Source: Xanthomonas albilineans
GTDB taxonomy: Bacteria > Pseudomonadota > Gammaproteobacteria > Xanthomonadales > Xanthomonadaceae
Reading direction: 5' to 3'
DNA length: 34,141 nt
Assembly (NCBI RefSeq): GCF_002939705.1
Contig: NZ_MDCB01000023.1
Coordinates: 1 to 34,141 of the forward strand
Shown here one piece after another: positions 1-8,751 of this stretch (within the stretch, counting starts at the first letter, position 1; each line of letters starts with the position of its first letter). A program made the translations under genes and the position numbers. The notes under the pieces are model-generated. The model was given only the letters and a program-made list of their open reading frames with translations. It had not been told where the DNA came from and did no database searches.

Positions 1-490
1 GGATGAAGCGCTCCAGCTCAGTGACAAGATAAAACAACAACCGAGCCTGCGCCGGTCCCATTTGTCTACATAAGACTATCCGTGAAGCTGACAGCAGCAC
101 AGATGGAACGCTCCATTTGTCTACATTTAGAGACAACGCGTGCGCAACTTATAGGTTGCTTATCCCAACGCATGACTGCTTACAAGTGCTACTGACTTGA
201 GGCACCACTCAATTTTGAGTCCCGCCCTCCCAGTGCGGTCGCCATTGAGGTGGAGCGCGCAATCTCCGGTCAGGGCGTGACGCGTGTGGTGGAGCCGCTG
301 GGCATCAGTCGCGGCCTATGTTTGCGCACAAAATTGCATCGTAAATTTGCACCGGTTCAAGCCGACGCATGCTATCGCCGCTACGACGATGCTGAGCACC
401 ACATGAAATCAAATCATCGCCGACAACGTCGCCACAGCATTCAAACGCGATGACGCATGCCTACGTCACGCACGCCGCTGCCCAAACGCC
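1..490. other. Gene-poor edge with insertion-sequence-like relics
   Basis: No intact gene is visible. The 14-mer CCATTTGTCTACAT occurs twice in the same orientation, at 58-71 and 113-126, which looks like nested ends of related insertion elements. A short frame open on the plus strand from the window edge stops at the TAA following the first copy. A minus-strand frame starts with an ATG inside the same copy (60-62) and runs off the window. Either could be the end of a gene outside the window. A transposase-like fragment lies at 250-453. The insertion-sequence reading is inference from the repeats and that fragment; no terminal inverted repeat pair or target duplication could be fixed. Confidence 0.4.
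250..453 (+). pseudogene. Possible IS3-type transposase fragment (orfB N-terminus relic)
   Basis: A 67-codon frame begins with residues reading RAISGQGVTRVVEPLGISR. This resembles the N-terminal recruitment helix of IS3-family OrfB proteins (pattern: GQGVSRVxExLGISRxxL). After about 35 residues the similarity fades, and the DDE catalytic core is absent from the window. The frame sits 120 bases from two copies of a 14-base repeat that may be IS ends. I read it as a decayed insertion-sequence remnant. The match is short, so a chance open frame is a real alternative. Confidence 0.3.
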
Positions 491-493
491 TTT

Positions 494-1327
494 CTATCGA
501 TCTATCTGCAATGAGTGGAGGCCGCACCATGTCCCCAGCAACACGGCGGCAGCGGCGGCGACATTGAGACTCTCCACCGCGCCACTGCCAGGAATCGACA
601 GACGCAGATCGCAAGCCTGCGCGAAGCCGCGGTCCATGCCATCGCGCTCGGCACCCATCACATAGATCAGGCGTTGCGGTAACGCGGTTGCGAACAGCGC
701 GTCGCCGCCCTCGACCAGGGTCGCCGCCAAGGCGAAATCGGCGTTGCGCAGTTGCGCCAGCGCCTGCGCGGGCGCCGGCAAACGCACCAGCGGCACTGCC
801 TCGGCACCGCCCTCGGCGACCCGCGCGGCAGCACCGGACAAGGCCAACGTCGCCCCTTCCGGCAACAGAATTGCCGCCGCACCGAAGTGCGCCGCCGAAC
901 GCAGGATGGCACCGAAGTTGTGCGGGTTACCGACCCCATCCAGCCACAACGCCAACGCCGGCCCCGGCGCCAACGTCCGCAGCCAGTCGGCCAAGGGCAA
1001 GGGCGCTTCGCGCAGCACATCGGCGACCACGCCTTCGTGGTGCGCGCTGGCGGCGAGCTTGTTCAGATCGTTGTCGTCCACCACGCGGTAACCGACACGG
1101 TGCGCCACGCACCATTTGAGCAACGGCTGCAACGCGGGAATCCGCGCCTCGGCCAGATACAACTTGCGAATCGCCTCGGGCCGCCGCGCGTACACCGCGC
1201 GCACGGCGTTGAACCCGTACAGACGCAACTCGTCGCGATGGGCATCGGCCACAGGCGCGAGCGCACTGCGCTGCTTCGGTGCAGACGCCCGCGTGCCACC
1301 GGGACGGTTCCCCCAGGGCGAGTTCAT
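494..1327 (-). CDS. SpoU/TrmH-family RNA 2'-O-methyltransferase
   Basis: Predicted SAM-dependent enzyme that methylates a ribose 2'-OH in tRNA or rRNA, in the cytoplasm. The 277-residue protein has an L30e-like substrate-binding domain (about residues 32-105), a short linker, and a SPOUT knot domain. Motif 1 is near residues 130-145 (DGVGNPHNFGAILRSA), motif 2 near 222-230 (YVMGAERDG) and motif 3 near 252-262 (ESLNVAAAAAV). These hold the conserved Asn, Arg, Glu and Ser/Asn residues of the family. The open frame extends 39 codons further upstream, but that stretch has no family similarity; I start at the ATG at 1327, ahead of MNSPWGN, though no clear ribosome-binding site is seen. The layout resembles RlmB-like enzymes, but the target base cannot be told from sequence. 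It stands alone, between IS-like relics and the decayed leader copy. Confidence 0.88.
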   Translation of the reverse strand: MNSPWGNRPGGTRASAPKQRSALAPVADAHRDELRLYGFNAVRAVYARRPEAIRKLYLAEARIPALQPLLKWCVAHRVGYRVVDDNDLNKLAASAHHEGVVADVLREAPLPLADWLRTLAPGPALALWLDGVGNPHNFGAILRSAAHFGAAAILLPEGATLALSGAAARVAEGGAEAVPLVRLPAPAQALAQLRNADFALAATLVEGGDALFATALPQRLIYVMGAERDGMDRGFAQACDLRLSIPGSGAVESLNVAAAAAVLLGTWCGLHSLQIDR

Positions 1328-1639
1328 CGGTTCGCACCCAGCACACCGACAGTACAGAAACAACGAAGAAGAGCGCGCATGGGAGTCTCCTGAAAGCGCA
1401 CAGGCCACGCGTCGGATCGACGCGACTCGGTAATTTCCACGCATCCAGCGCCATCAATCAGGTCGCATCGGCACATTCTGATCGCGACATAAGCACGCTT
1501 GAACTTGGACACAATAGCAAATGATTGCATCGATCTGTGCACAAGCCCACAAATTAGACCCCCAAAATAATAAATAATCACAAATATAAAAATTAATTAA
1601 TTAAAATAATAGAAAAATATACCAGATTCACCAACTGAT

Positions 1640-1873
1640 TTGCTGAATATTTACAATAATACTACACCTTCACGCTCTATCGTCGTCGCTCCTCCGGCAA
1701 CCACGCAGGCCTGTATAGAGTCGAGCCACATCTCTCAGCACACTCGTTTCTCCAAGGGGAATCACGCATCGGCGGTCCAGCTTGCGCGTGTCAACGTGCC
1801 AACCGACATTCGAACGCGGAGTTTCCTGGCAACGCACTTCACATTTCATAGGGGCAAGGGAATTCCAATATGA
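1640..1873 (+). other. Upstream ORF of copy 1 (possible leader peptide, 77 codons)
   Basis: An open frame ends at a TGA that overlaps the ATG at 1870 as ATGA. Its last 57 codons line up, with a single codon length difference, with the frame preceding the intact gene (4473-4640). Both include the residues LARV and a final stretch that stops inside the downstream start codon. Base changes between the copies do not favour third codon positions, which argues against strong selection on a peptide. It is therefore listed as a conserved open leader, not as an established gene. Confidence 0.3.
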
Positions 1874-1965
1874 ACATCAATAATGCACACCACGCAACAT
1901 CCTTGGCACGCCGCCATACCGGCATCGCATTAATTTCTTCACTTCATCGACTTTACTTTTGCTGT
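1870..1965 (+). pseudogene. Truncated paralogue of the secreted protein at 4637-5722 (start and signal peptide only)
   Basis: The frame begins MNINNAHHATSLARRHTGIA, matching MNFNANHATSV followed by RRHTGIAL in the intact gene. The ribosome-binding region is also shared (GGGGCAAGGGAATTCCAAT here). After the hydrophobic start the signal core decays (SSLHRLYFCC) and similarity to the mature protein never resumes; the frame runs on without meaning to 2073. All of the predicted catalytic domain is missing. It is a gene remnant, or the 5' end left behind when a tandem paralogue was deleted. Sequence from 1966 to 2260 holds only the promoter region of the next operon, with a TAAAAT box near 2214. 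Confidence 0.7.
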
Positions 1966-2260
1966 GTAGGTGAGCCCGTTTTTCTAAGGCATCCGCGCCG
2001 AGGTAGAGTTGCTATCCCGCACGGCGGCCTCGCCCCACGCGGGCACAGCGCTGGAACCGCCAACGTCCAGTAGGCGGCGACGATATGGATCATACCGCCA
2101 CGGACCCTCATGTCCGCGAGCACGTCCATCAGCACATTCGACGCAGGCCGGCATCAGCGCGTCATGCCAGCCGCCATGCCCTCGCCGCCACGGACCCGCA
2201 CGCGCAAGCTGCGCTAAAATCCCTCGCTGCCAATCGCCCCCTGTCACCGAACCGTTCCCG

Positions 2261-3004
2261 ATGCCTTCCGAGACCTCCGCCACGGCCCGCATTCCGATTT
2301 TCATGTACCACAACATCGCCGAGGCGCCGCGACACCTGAAGGTTTACCGCAGTCTGTACGTCACGCCAGCGCGCTTCGCCCGGCAGATGCGCCTGATGCA
2401 GCGGCTGGGCTACCGCGGCGTGTCCATGTCCGAGGCCATGCCTTATCTGCGTGGCGAGCGCCAAGGCAAGATCGCGGCGATCACCCTGGACGATGGCTAT
2501 CTCGATAACCTGCACGCGGCGCTGCCGGTGCTGCAACGGCTGGGCTTCACCGCCACCGTGTACATGGTCAGCGGCTGCATCGGCCGCCACAACATCTGGG
2601 ACGCGCAGAAACTCGGCATCGAAAAGCCGCTGATGAACCTGGACGAGTTGCGCCGCTGGCGCGCCGGCGGCATGGAGATCGGCGCACACACCCGCTCGCA
2701 CCCGCACCTGACCGGCTGCAGCGACGCCGTGTTGCGCGAGGAGATCGGCGGCTGCAAGCGCGAGCTGGAAGATCTGCTCGGCGAAGCGGTGCCGCAATTC
2801 TGCTATCCGTATGGGGACGTGGACGAACGCGTCGCCGAGGCCGTGCGCGCCGCCGGCTATACCGCCGCGACCAGCACCCGCCGCGGCCGCGCCGTGGCCG
2901 GTTCCGATCCATGGCGCTACCCGCGCATCCAAGTGGCACGCCACCATCTGCTGCCGCACTTCGCGCTGCGTGCACTGACCGCTTACGAGGATCGCCGCGC
3001 ATGA
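2261..3004 (+). CDS. Polysaccharide deacetylase (NodB domain)
   Basis: Predicted carbohydrate esterase family 4 enzyme of 247 residues that removes acetyl groups from amino sugars in a polysaccharide or glycan precursor. The NodB motifs are plain: motif 1 TLDDGY (residues 75-80, with Asp77/Asp78 as base and metal ligand), motif 2 GAHTRSHPHL (141-150, with metal ligands His143 and His147), and motif 3 FCYPYGD. The N-terminus (IPIFMYHNIAE) is typical of the family and there is no signal peptide, so a cytoplasmic or membrane-associated role is likelier than free secretion. The start at 2261 is chosen because the open frame further upstream is not family-like. The stop overlaps the next start as ATGA, so it is almost certainly co-translated with the glycosyltransferase, suggesting a glycan that is built and then deacetylated. 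Substrate unknown. Confidence 0.9.
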   Translation: MPSETSATARIPIFMYHNIAEAPRHLKVYRSLYVTPARFARQMRLMQRLGYRGVSMSEAMPYLRGERQGKIAAITLDDGYLDNLHAALPVLQRLGFTATVYMVSGCIGRHNIWDAQKLGIEKPLMNLDELRRWRAGGMEIGAHTRSHPHLTGCSDAVLREEIGGCKRELEDLLGEAVPQFCYPYGDVDERVAEAVRAAGYTAATSTRRGRAVAGSDPWRYPRIQVARHHLLPHFALRALTAYEDRRA

Positions 3005-4128
3005 AATTTCTGTTCGTGGGCACCAACGCGGAGAACACAGGCGCGGCCACGCATTTCGTGGCCCTGGCGCAGGCACTGGCCGGCGTCGGCCACGATGTGG
3101 AAGTGATCGCCTGCGCGGGCGGACTGATCGCCGAGGAACTGCAGCGCAGCGGCATCACCGTGCATCTGGGGCGCTTCCGCAACGTGCTGGACCCGGCCGG
3201 TTACGCGCCACTGCTGCGGGCGGCGCGGCGCAGCAAGCCCGATTGGCTGGTTGGCAACTTCGGCAAGGAATACTGGCCACTGCTGCTAGCCGGGCACGCA
3301 CTGGGCATCCGCGTGGCGCTGTTCCGGCATCGCACACCGGCGATGAGCGCGCTGTCCGGCTACGCGATCCCGCGTCTGGCGGCGCGGTTCTTCGCGGTGT
3401 CGCACTACGCGCGGCATGCTTATTTGCAGCGTGGCGTGCCGGAGGCGCTGGTGCAGGTGCTGTACAACCCGGTGAACATGGAGCGGCTGCGTCCGGATCC
3501 AGCACGGGGCCAAGCCATCCGCCGCGCGCAGCAATTGCCCGACGATGCAATCGTACTCGGCTACAGCGGACGCATGCACGCCGGCAAGGGCATCTTCCCG
3601 CTGTTGCAGGCCGCGTCGGCGGCGATGGCACTGGAACCGCGGCTGTACTGCCTGTGGCTCGGCGATGGCCCGGACGCGGCGCAGTTGCAAGCGCAGGCCG
3701 CCGCTCAGGACAACGGCGCGCGGCACCGTTTCGTCGGCTGGGTGAACGACACCACACCGTACTACAACGCAATGTCGATGCTGGCGTTTCCGTCGCTGGC
3801 GCCGGAAACCTTCGGCCGCGTCTCGGTGGAAGCGCAAGCCAGCGAAGTGCCGGTACTGGCCAGCGACGTCGGCGGCGTGGCCGAAACATTGGATGCGGAC
3901 ATCAGCGGCGAACTGCTTCCGCCCGGGGACGTGGACGCCTGGCGCGATGCGATCGTGCGCTTGTGCGATGCGTCGCGGCGCCAGCGTATGGGCCAGGCCG
4001 GGCGTGCGTTCGTCCAGCAACACTTCGGTGGCGCAGTGATCGCCACGCAGTTCGTACAGTTGCTGGAGCAACCGCGCTGCGCTCCGCCACCACCGGCTCA
4101 GACGCGACAGAGCGCAGGCACACGCTGA
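3001..4128 (+). CDS. Glycosyltransferase family 4 (GT-B fold)
   Basis: A 375-residue protein that should transfer a sugar from a nucleotide donor with retention of configuration, at the inner face of the membrane. Visible features: an N-terminal Rossmann start MKFLFVGTNAENTGA; the donor-domain start VLGYSGRMHAGKGIF (about 185-199, Lys196); and the E-x7-E pair with Glu269 and Glu277 in APETFGRVSVE, followed by PVLASDVGG. Length and layout match WaaG/PimB-like GT4 enzymes. Its ATG overlaps the stop of the deacetylase gene, giving a two-gene operon. The C-terminal 20 residues are Pro/Gln/Arg-rich and not conserved-looking. Acceptor and donor sugars cannot be deduced; LPS, exopolysaccharide or a capsule-like glycan are all possible. 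Confidence 0.9.
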   Translation: MKFLFVGTNAENTGAATHFVALAQALAGVGHDVEVIACAGGLIAEELQRSGITVHLGRFRNVLDPAGYAPLLRAARRSKPDWLVGNFGKEYWPLLLAGHALGIRVALFRHRTPAMSALSGYAIPRLAARFFAVSHYARHAYLQRGVPEALVQVLYNPVNMERLRPDPARGQAIRRAQQLPDDAIVLGYSGRMHAGKGIFPLLQAASAAMALEPRLYCLWLGDGPDAAQLQAQAAAQDNGARHRFVGWVNDTTPYYNAMSMLAFPSLAPETFGRVSVEAQASEVPVLASDVGGVAETLDADISGELLPPGDVDAWRDAIVRLCDASRRQRMGQAGRAFVQQHFGGAVIATQFVQLLEQPRCAPPPPAQTRQSAGTR

Positions 4129-4264
4129 GCGCAGCCTCGCGCACGCGGCGACGGTGTAAATCCGGCGCTTGGTGATGCGCTCAGTCTCGTCCGCGATGGT
4201 TTAAAGGGCGCTCACACGAGGCGACGATTTCCGCTCTTCATCCAATTCCATCGCCTGGCATCTC

Positions 4265-4722
4265 CACACTCGAAGTGGGGTACCACAGAAATGGTTGCAT
4301 CGGCACGCGCACTTTATATACGCATAAATTCAAAAAAGAAAACGCCGAACAAGATTTAACCGTGACGCAGCTTCGCAGTTTAACGACCATGCCGGATTCG
4401 CGAATTCAATTGCTGAATTTCCACAAGAATGCCGCATAAATTTGGCCCATTGTCGCCACTCCTACGGCAACAATGCAGGCCACTATCGAGCCAACTTACA
4501 TCGCTCAATACCCTCGTTTCGCACAGGGGAATTCCGCACCCGCGATCAAGCTTGCGCGTGTCGACATGCAACCCAGGATCCAAACACGGGGTTTGTCGGG
4601 AACACACTCGCATTCACTCACGACAAGGCGATTCCAATGAATTTCAACGCAAATCATGCAACATCCGTGGCACCCCGCTATCGCCGCCATACCGGCATCG
4701 CACTCACGCTTTTACTTCTACT
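4265..4722 (+). repeat. Intact leader and signal-peptide region (copy 2 of the duplication)
   Basis: Partner of 1494-1965. It fills most of the gene-free interval 4129-4636 and leads directly into the intact secreted-protein gene. The stretch 4310-4360 is AT-rich (TTTATATACGCATAAATTC) and is the likely promoter. The rest of 4129-4264 shows nothing recognisable. The long conserved leader, more than 200 bases between the AT-rich block and the start codon in both copies, suggests a functional 5' untranslated region. Confidence 0.75.
4473..4640 (+). other. Upstream ORF overlapping the start of the secreted-protein gene
   Basis: An ATG at 4473 opens a 55-codon frame (MQATIEPTYIAQYPRFAQG...) that stops at the TGA of 4638-4640, sharing ATGA with the start at 4637. 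The same frame is open in the diverged copy 1 and ends in the same position relative to its start codon, although copy 1 has ACG in place of this ATG. This arrangement would allow translational coupling. No strong ribosome-binding site precedes the ATG, and the sequence resembles no known leader peptide. Confidence 0.3.
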
Positions 4723-5722
4723 TCCGCTACTGGGTCTGAGCAGTGTCAGCACCGCCCTCGCCCAGCAATATGCACCCGACGCACGCCTGATGCGGGTCGC
4801 CGATCTGAAAGCCAAACACAAACCTGTCAACGTCCCCGACGACTACGTGCAGACCCCGTTCGGCTACTTCCCGCCCGCCTGCGTCCACCACATCAGCAAC
4901 GACGAGCGTATCCTCGGGGATAGCAGCGTGCAGCACGCCAATGGCGTGCGCGAACCACCCCAGGTCTGCACCCAGGACAACTTCACCGCCAAAGGCATCC
5001 GGGTACACCCGGACGGCCGTGGCCTGGATGGCCTGCAAGTCCGCGGCAGCGCCGCGCTGACCGCATCCAAACCTCACGGCTCGGTGCCGCCGGCAGCGCT
5101 CGACCACAACTGGATTCAGGCCGCCGGTTACGAGACGGGAACCCCGATGGGCCGCATCGTCGCAAGCTGGCAAGTGCCGCAAAACCCGACCAACGCGACA
5201 CAGCAGGTCTTGTACTTCTTCCCCGCCATAGAGACCGACTATAAAGCAATCCTGCAACCGGTACTGGGCTACTACGGCGACAGCAACACCTGGGACCTAA
5301 GCAGTTGGAATTGCTGTCAGGACGGCACCGTGTGGTACAGCGATTCCATTCCGGCCAAGACCGGCGATCAGATCGTGGGCGACACCTATGCCACCTGCAA
5401 CGACGGTCGCCCCTGCTATAGCTGGAATGTCGACACGCGTAACCTCACCAGCGGCCAGAGCGTGCGGCTCAGTACCACGTACTACGGCGACCAGCGCACG
5501 AAAAAGGTGATTGGCGGCGCCCTGGAAGTGTACTACTTGGACAGTTGCGACCAGTATCCACCCGACGGCAGCATCACGTTCAACAACATCGGCGTGTACG
5601 ACTACACACGACAACGTGTGCAGTCGCCGCCGTGGAATTCCATCATCGACAGTTCCGGTCTTGATGTGCAATGCAACTACGATTTGGGGACCACCTCCAC
5701 TTCGGCCACGATCTACTATTGA
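4637..5722 (+). CDS. Secreted protein with a glutamic-peptidase-like (eqolisin/neprosin-type) domain
   Basis: A 361-residue exported protein. A Sec signal peptide is clear: RYRRHTG, then IALTLLLLLPLLGLS, with cleavage likely after STALA (about residue 42). The mature part starts with about 110 residues including the pattern YVQTPFGYFPPACVHH. From about residue 155 it has segments resembling the beta-sandwich of G1/G3 glutamic peptidases: GRIVASWQVP, then KAILQPVLGYYG with Gln207, WYSDSIPAKTGDQI, and GGALEVYYLDSC with Glu297. In eqolisins the catalytic pair is a Gln in an ILQ motif and a Glu in a later strand, so Gln207 and Glu297 are the candidates. Eight or more cysteines suggest disulfides. 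Start at 4637, with AAGGCG six bases upstream. This could be a plant-polymer or host-protein degrading enzyme; the peptidase call rests on motif resemblance only. Confidence 0.6.
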   Translation: MNFNANHATSVAPRYRRHTGIALTLLLLLPLLGLSSVSTALAQQYAPDARLMRVADLKAKHKPVNVPDDYVQTPFGYFPPACVHHISNDERILGDSSVQHANGVREPPQVCTQDNFTAKGIRVHPDGRGLDGLQVRGSAALTASKPHGSVPPAALDHNWIQAAGYETGTPMGRIVASWQVPQNPTNATQQVLYFFPAIETDYKAILQPVLGYYGDSNTWDLSSWNCCQDGTVWYSDSIPAKTGDQIVGDTYATCNDGRPCYSWNVDTRNLTSGQSVRLSTTYYGDQRTKKVIGGALEVYYLDSCDQYPPDGSITFNNIGVYDYTRQRVQSPPWNSIIDSSGLDVQCNYDLGTTSTSATIYY

Positions 5723-5735
5723 AGTCGGTCCCTCC

Positions 5736-5765
5736 GTCGCGCCGCCGCTGCCTGGGCGGCGCGAC
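5736..5765 (+). terminator. GC-rich hairpin after the secreted-protein gene
   Basis: A perfect 11-bp stem (GTCGCGCCGCC pairing with GGCGGCGCGAC) with an 8-base loop lies 14 bases after the stop codon. No T-run follows, only GTTCATG, so it may stabilise the mRNA end or help termination without being a classic intrinsic terminator. Confidence 0.55.
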
Positions 5766-5926
5766 GTTCATGACACCGACCGAGTGGAAGTGCAAGCGAG
5801 CATCGGCAGATCGCTCGCGTGCGTGACGCGCGTACCCGATTTGCGTGGAGCAGCGGGCAAGATCAGGCGCGCGTTATAGCTTGGTCAGCCACCAAAACGC
5901 ATGGGCCATGCCCTGCATGTGCACCC

Positions 5927-7843
5927 TCAATCGCGCGCCTCCAGCCAGGCCAGCACCTGCTCCGCCAGCGCGGACACCTCTTCGCTATCGGCACGCAGGT
6001 GCAGGTCCGGCTGCGTCGGCGGCTCGTAGGGCGAGTCGATCCCGGTGAAATTGGGAATCTTCCCGGCACGCGCCTTGGCGTAGAGCCCTTTGACGTCGCG
6101 CGCCTCGGCCACCTGTAACGGCACATCGACGAATACTTCGACGAACTCGCCAGGCGCGAAGCGTGCCCGCGCCATCTCGCGCTCGGCGCGAAACGGCGAG
6201 ATGAAACTGACCAACACGATCAGCCCGGCATCGATCATCAGCCGCGCCACCTCAGCGACGCGACGAATGTTCTCCACACGATCCTCGTCGGTGAAGCCCA
6301 GATCGCGATTGAGCCCATGGCGCACATTGTCGCCATCGAGCAAAAAAGTATGCCGGCCCTGCGCATGCAAGCGTTTTTCGACCAGATTGGCAATTGTGGA
6401 TTTGCCGGCACCAGACAGGCCGGTGAACCACAGTACCCGTGGCGTCTGCCCCTTGATCCGTGCGCGCGCCGCCTTGTCCACGTCCAGATGCTGCCAGTGC
6501 AGGTTGCCGGCGCGACGTAGCGCGAAATCCAGGGTACCCGCCGCGACGGTGGCATTGCTGTGCCGATCGATCAGGATGAAACCGCCAAGCGTGCGATTGC
6601 GCGCATATGGGACGAACGCGACCGGCTGATCCAACGCCAGATTGCAGTAGCCGACCTCGTTGAGTTCCAGGCGCTTGGCGGCGAGCCGCTCTTGGGTGTT
6701 CACATCGACCCGGTATTTGATCTCGCTGACGCTGGCCACCACCGTGCGCGTGCCGATCTTCAGCCAGTACGGACGACCGGGCAGTAGTGCGGCATCGTCC
6801 ATCCACAGCACATGCGCGGCGAACTGATCGGCCACTTCCGGCGGATCCGCCGCCGCGGCGATGACGTCGCCGCGACTGATGTCGATCTCGTCGGCCAGGG
6901 TCAGCGTGACCGCCTGACCGGCCACCGCACACGCCACCTCGGTCGCGCCGATCAACACCTGCGCGACATGGGAACGACGCCCAGACGGCACCACCACCAC
7001 CGCATCGCCTAGCTTCACCTCGCCCGCCGCCACGGTGCCGGCGAAGCCACGGAACTGGGCGTGCGGACGGTTGACCCACTGCACCGGCAGGCGCAACGCG
7101 CGGTCGGCCTCATGCGTTTCCAGCTCCAGGCTTTGCAAATGTTCGAGCAACGCCGGGCCGGCGTACCACGGCATGCGTGCGGAAGGCTGCAACAGGTTGT
7201 CGCCCTCCAGTGCGGACAGCGGAATGCACTGGACCTGATCGATGCCCAGTTGCGTAGCCAACGCACGGTATTCAACGGCGATCGCCTCGAAGGCGTCGCG
7301 CGCAAATCCGACCAGATCCATTTTGTTGACCGCGAGCACCACATGGCGCAGCCCCAGCAGCGCCACGATATACGTGTGCCGACGGGTCTGGGTCAGCAGC
7401 CCCTTGCGCGCATCCACCAGCACCACCGCCACGTCGGCGGTGGAAGCCCCAGTGGCCATATTGCGGGTGTACTGCGCATGCCCAGGACAATCGGCGACGA
7501 TGAACTTGCGGGTGTCGGTATCGAAGTAACGGTAGGCCACATCAATGGTGATGCCCTGCTCGCGCTCGGCGGCCAGACCGTCGAGCAACAGCGCGTAGTC
7601 GATCGCCCCGCCCTGCGTACCATGGCGCTTGCTGTCGGCGCCGAGCGCGGCGAGCTGATCGTCGAACACCTGCTTGCTGTCGTACAACAGCCGGCCGATC
7701 AACGTACTCTTGCCGTCATCGACGCTGCCGCACGTGATGAAGCGCAACAGTGGTTTGCATTCGTGCCGATGCAAATAGCCCACGATGTCGGATGCACCGC
7801 CTCCGCCCTCCAGCTCCGTCGCACGCCCGGTTTTCATACCCAT
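5927..7843 (-). CDS. cysNC: Bifunctional sulfate adenylyltransferase large subunit / adenylylsulfate kinase (CysN-CysC fusion)
   Basis: Catalyses two steps of assimilatory sulfate activation: with CysD it makes adenylylsulfate from sulfate and ATP at the cost of GTP, and its own C-terminal kinase phosphorylates this to PAPS. The 638 residues split into an EF-Tu-like GTPase, with P-loop GSVDDGKS (39-46), DCPGH (118-122) and NKMD (173-176), two beta-barrel domains, and an APS kinase from about residue 460 with P-loop GLSGAGKST (475-483) and the phospho-acceptor serine in FISPFR (about Ser549). The first ATG at 7843 overlaps the cysD stop as [13 protein letters not shown], two codons later, is an alternative start. 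Expected cytoplasmic, in a complex with CysD. Fused CysNC is common in Xanthomonads and some rhizobia. Confidence 0.97.
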   Translation of the reverse strand: MGMKTGRATELEGGGGASDIVGYLHRHECKPLLRFITCGSVDDGKSTLIGRLLYDSKQVFDDQLAALGADSKRHGTQGGAIDYALLLDGLAAEREQGITIDVAYRYFDTDTRKFIVADCPGHAQYTRNMATGASTADVAVVLVDARKGLLTQTRRHTYIVALLGLRHVVLAVNKMDLVGFARDAFEAIAVEYRALATQLGIDQVQCIPLSALEGDNLLQPSARMPWYAGPALLEHLQSLELETHEADRALRLPVQWVNRPHAQFRGFAGTVAAGEVKLGDAVVVVPSGRRSHVAQVLIGATEVACAVAGQAVTLTLADEIDISRGDVIAAAADPPEVADQFAAHVLWMDDAALLPGRPYWLKIGTRTVVASVSEIKYRVDVNTQERLAAKRLELNEVGYCNLALDQPVAFVPYARNRTLGGFILIDRHSNATVAAGTLDFALRRAGNLHWQHLDVDKAARARIKGQTPRVLWFTGLSGAGKSTIANLVEKRLHAQGRHTFLLDGDNVRHGLNRDLGFTDEDRVENIRRVAEVARLMIDAGLIVLVSFISPFRAEREMARARFAPGEFVEVFVDVPLQVAEARDVKGLYAKARAGKIPNFTGIDSPYEPPTQPDLHLRADSEEVSALAEQVLAWLEARD

Positions 7844-8751
7844 CAGAAGTAGCCCTCGATCTTCTTCTGCTCCATCGAAGCGCCTGGATCCTGATCGATG
7901 ATGCGCCCCTGGCGCTCGGAGGTGGTGGCCTGCAACATCTCGGCGATGATCTTTTCCAAGGTATCGGCCTGCGATTCGACGGCACCGGTCAGCGGATAGC
8001 AACCGAGCGTGCGAAACCGAACCCAGCGTCGCTGCGGCACTTCGCCCTCGCGCAACGGCAAGCGCGCATCGTCCACCATGATCAGCGCACCATCACGCTC
8101 CACCACCGGTCGCTCGGCAGCGAAATACAGCGGCACCACCGGAATCGCCTCGCGGTAGATGTACAGCCAGATATCCAGCTCGGTCCAATTGGACAGCGGG
8201 AACACGCGCACGCTCTCGCCGGGATGGATGCGCGGGTTGTACAAATTCCACAACTCCGGACGCTGCTGCTTGGGATCCCAGCGCTGGCGGTCGTTGCGAA
8301 ACGAGAACACCCGCTCCTTCGCCCGCGCCTTTTCCTCGTCACGGCGCGCACCGCCGATGGCCGCATCGCACTGCCACAACGCCAGCGCCTGCTTCAACGC
8401 CTGCGTCTTCATCACCTCAGTGTGCATACTGGCGCCATGCGTGAACGGGCCGATGTCCTGCGCGGCCCCGTCGGGATTGATGTAGACGCGCAGATCCACA
8501 CCGGTTTCGACGGCCCGCCGATCGCGAAAGGCAATCATCTCGCGAAACTTCCAGCGCGTATCCACATGCAGCAATGGCATCGGTGGCGGCGCAGGCGCGA
8601 AGGCCTTCAACAGCAAATGCAACAGCACCGAGCTGTCCTTACCCACCGAATACAGCAACAACGGATTGCGGAATTCGGCCACCACCTCGCGCAGGATGTG
8701 GAGACTCTCGGCCTCGAGCCGGTCGAGATGGGACAGGACGCAAGCGCTCAT
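7843..8751 (-). CDS. cysD: Sulfate adenylyltransferase subunit 2 (ATP sulfurylase small subunit)
   Basis: The 302-residue catalytic subunit of ATP sulfurylase; it joins sulfate to ATP to give adenylylsulfate and is driven by the GTPase CysN. Clear marks are the PP-loop-type [25 protein letters not shown], the [19 protein letters not shown] segment and [12 protein letters not shown], all standard in CysD. Length is exactly typical for the family. The start at 8751 ([13 protein letters not shown]) is preferred over an ATG 26 codons upstream, since the upstream residues have no family similarity. First gene of a cysD-cysNC operon with a one-base overlap. No other cys gene is adjacent here. Confidence 0.97.
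   Translation of the reverse strand: MSACVLSHLDRLEAESLHILREVVAEFRNPLLLYSVGKDSSVLLHLLLKAFAPAPPPMPLLHVDTRWKFREMIAFRDRRAVETGVDLRVYINPDGAAQDIGPFTHGASMHTEVMKTQALKQALALWQCDAAIGGARRDEEKARAKERVFSFRNDRQRWDPKQQRPELWNLYNPRIHPGESVRVFPLSNWTELDIWLYIYREAIPVVPLYFAAERPVVERDGALIMVDDARLPLREGEVPQRRWVRFRTLGCYPLTGAVESQADTLEKIIAEMLQATTSERQGRIIDQDPGASMEQKKIEGYF

Larger units (their letters stand above)
1494..1965 (+). repeat. Diverged duplicate (copy 1) of the leader and signal-peptide region at 4265-4722
   Basis: This stretch aligns over most of its length with 4265-4722. Shared landmarks in the same order: a block ending AATGATTGCATCG here and AATGGTTGCATCG in copy 2; TGCTGAAT (1641 and 4411); CGGCAAC then GCAGGC; CTTGCGCGTGTC; and GATTCCAAT or AATTCCAAT just before the ATG. 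The similarity goes through the start codon into the signal peptide and then stops. Copy 1 carries an extra, extremely AT-rich tract at about 1555-1622, striking in this GC-rich region. The two copies lie on either side of the deacetylase/glycosyltransferase pair. Most of the gene-free interval 1328-1869 is explained by this copy. Confidence 0.8.

Noticed and set aside
2162-3076. 304-codon minus-strand frame opposite the deacetylase
   Set aside because: Lies entirely over two well-supported genes and has no recognisable motif.
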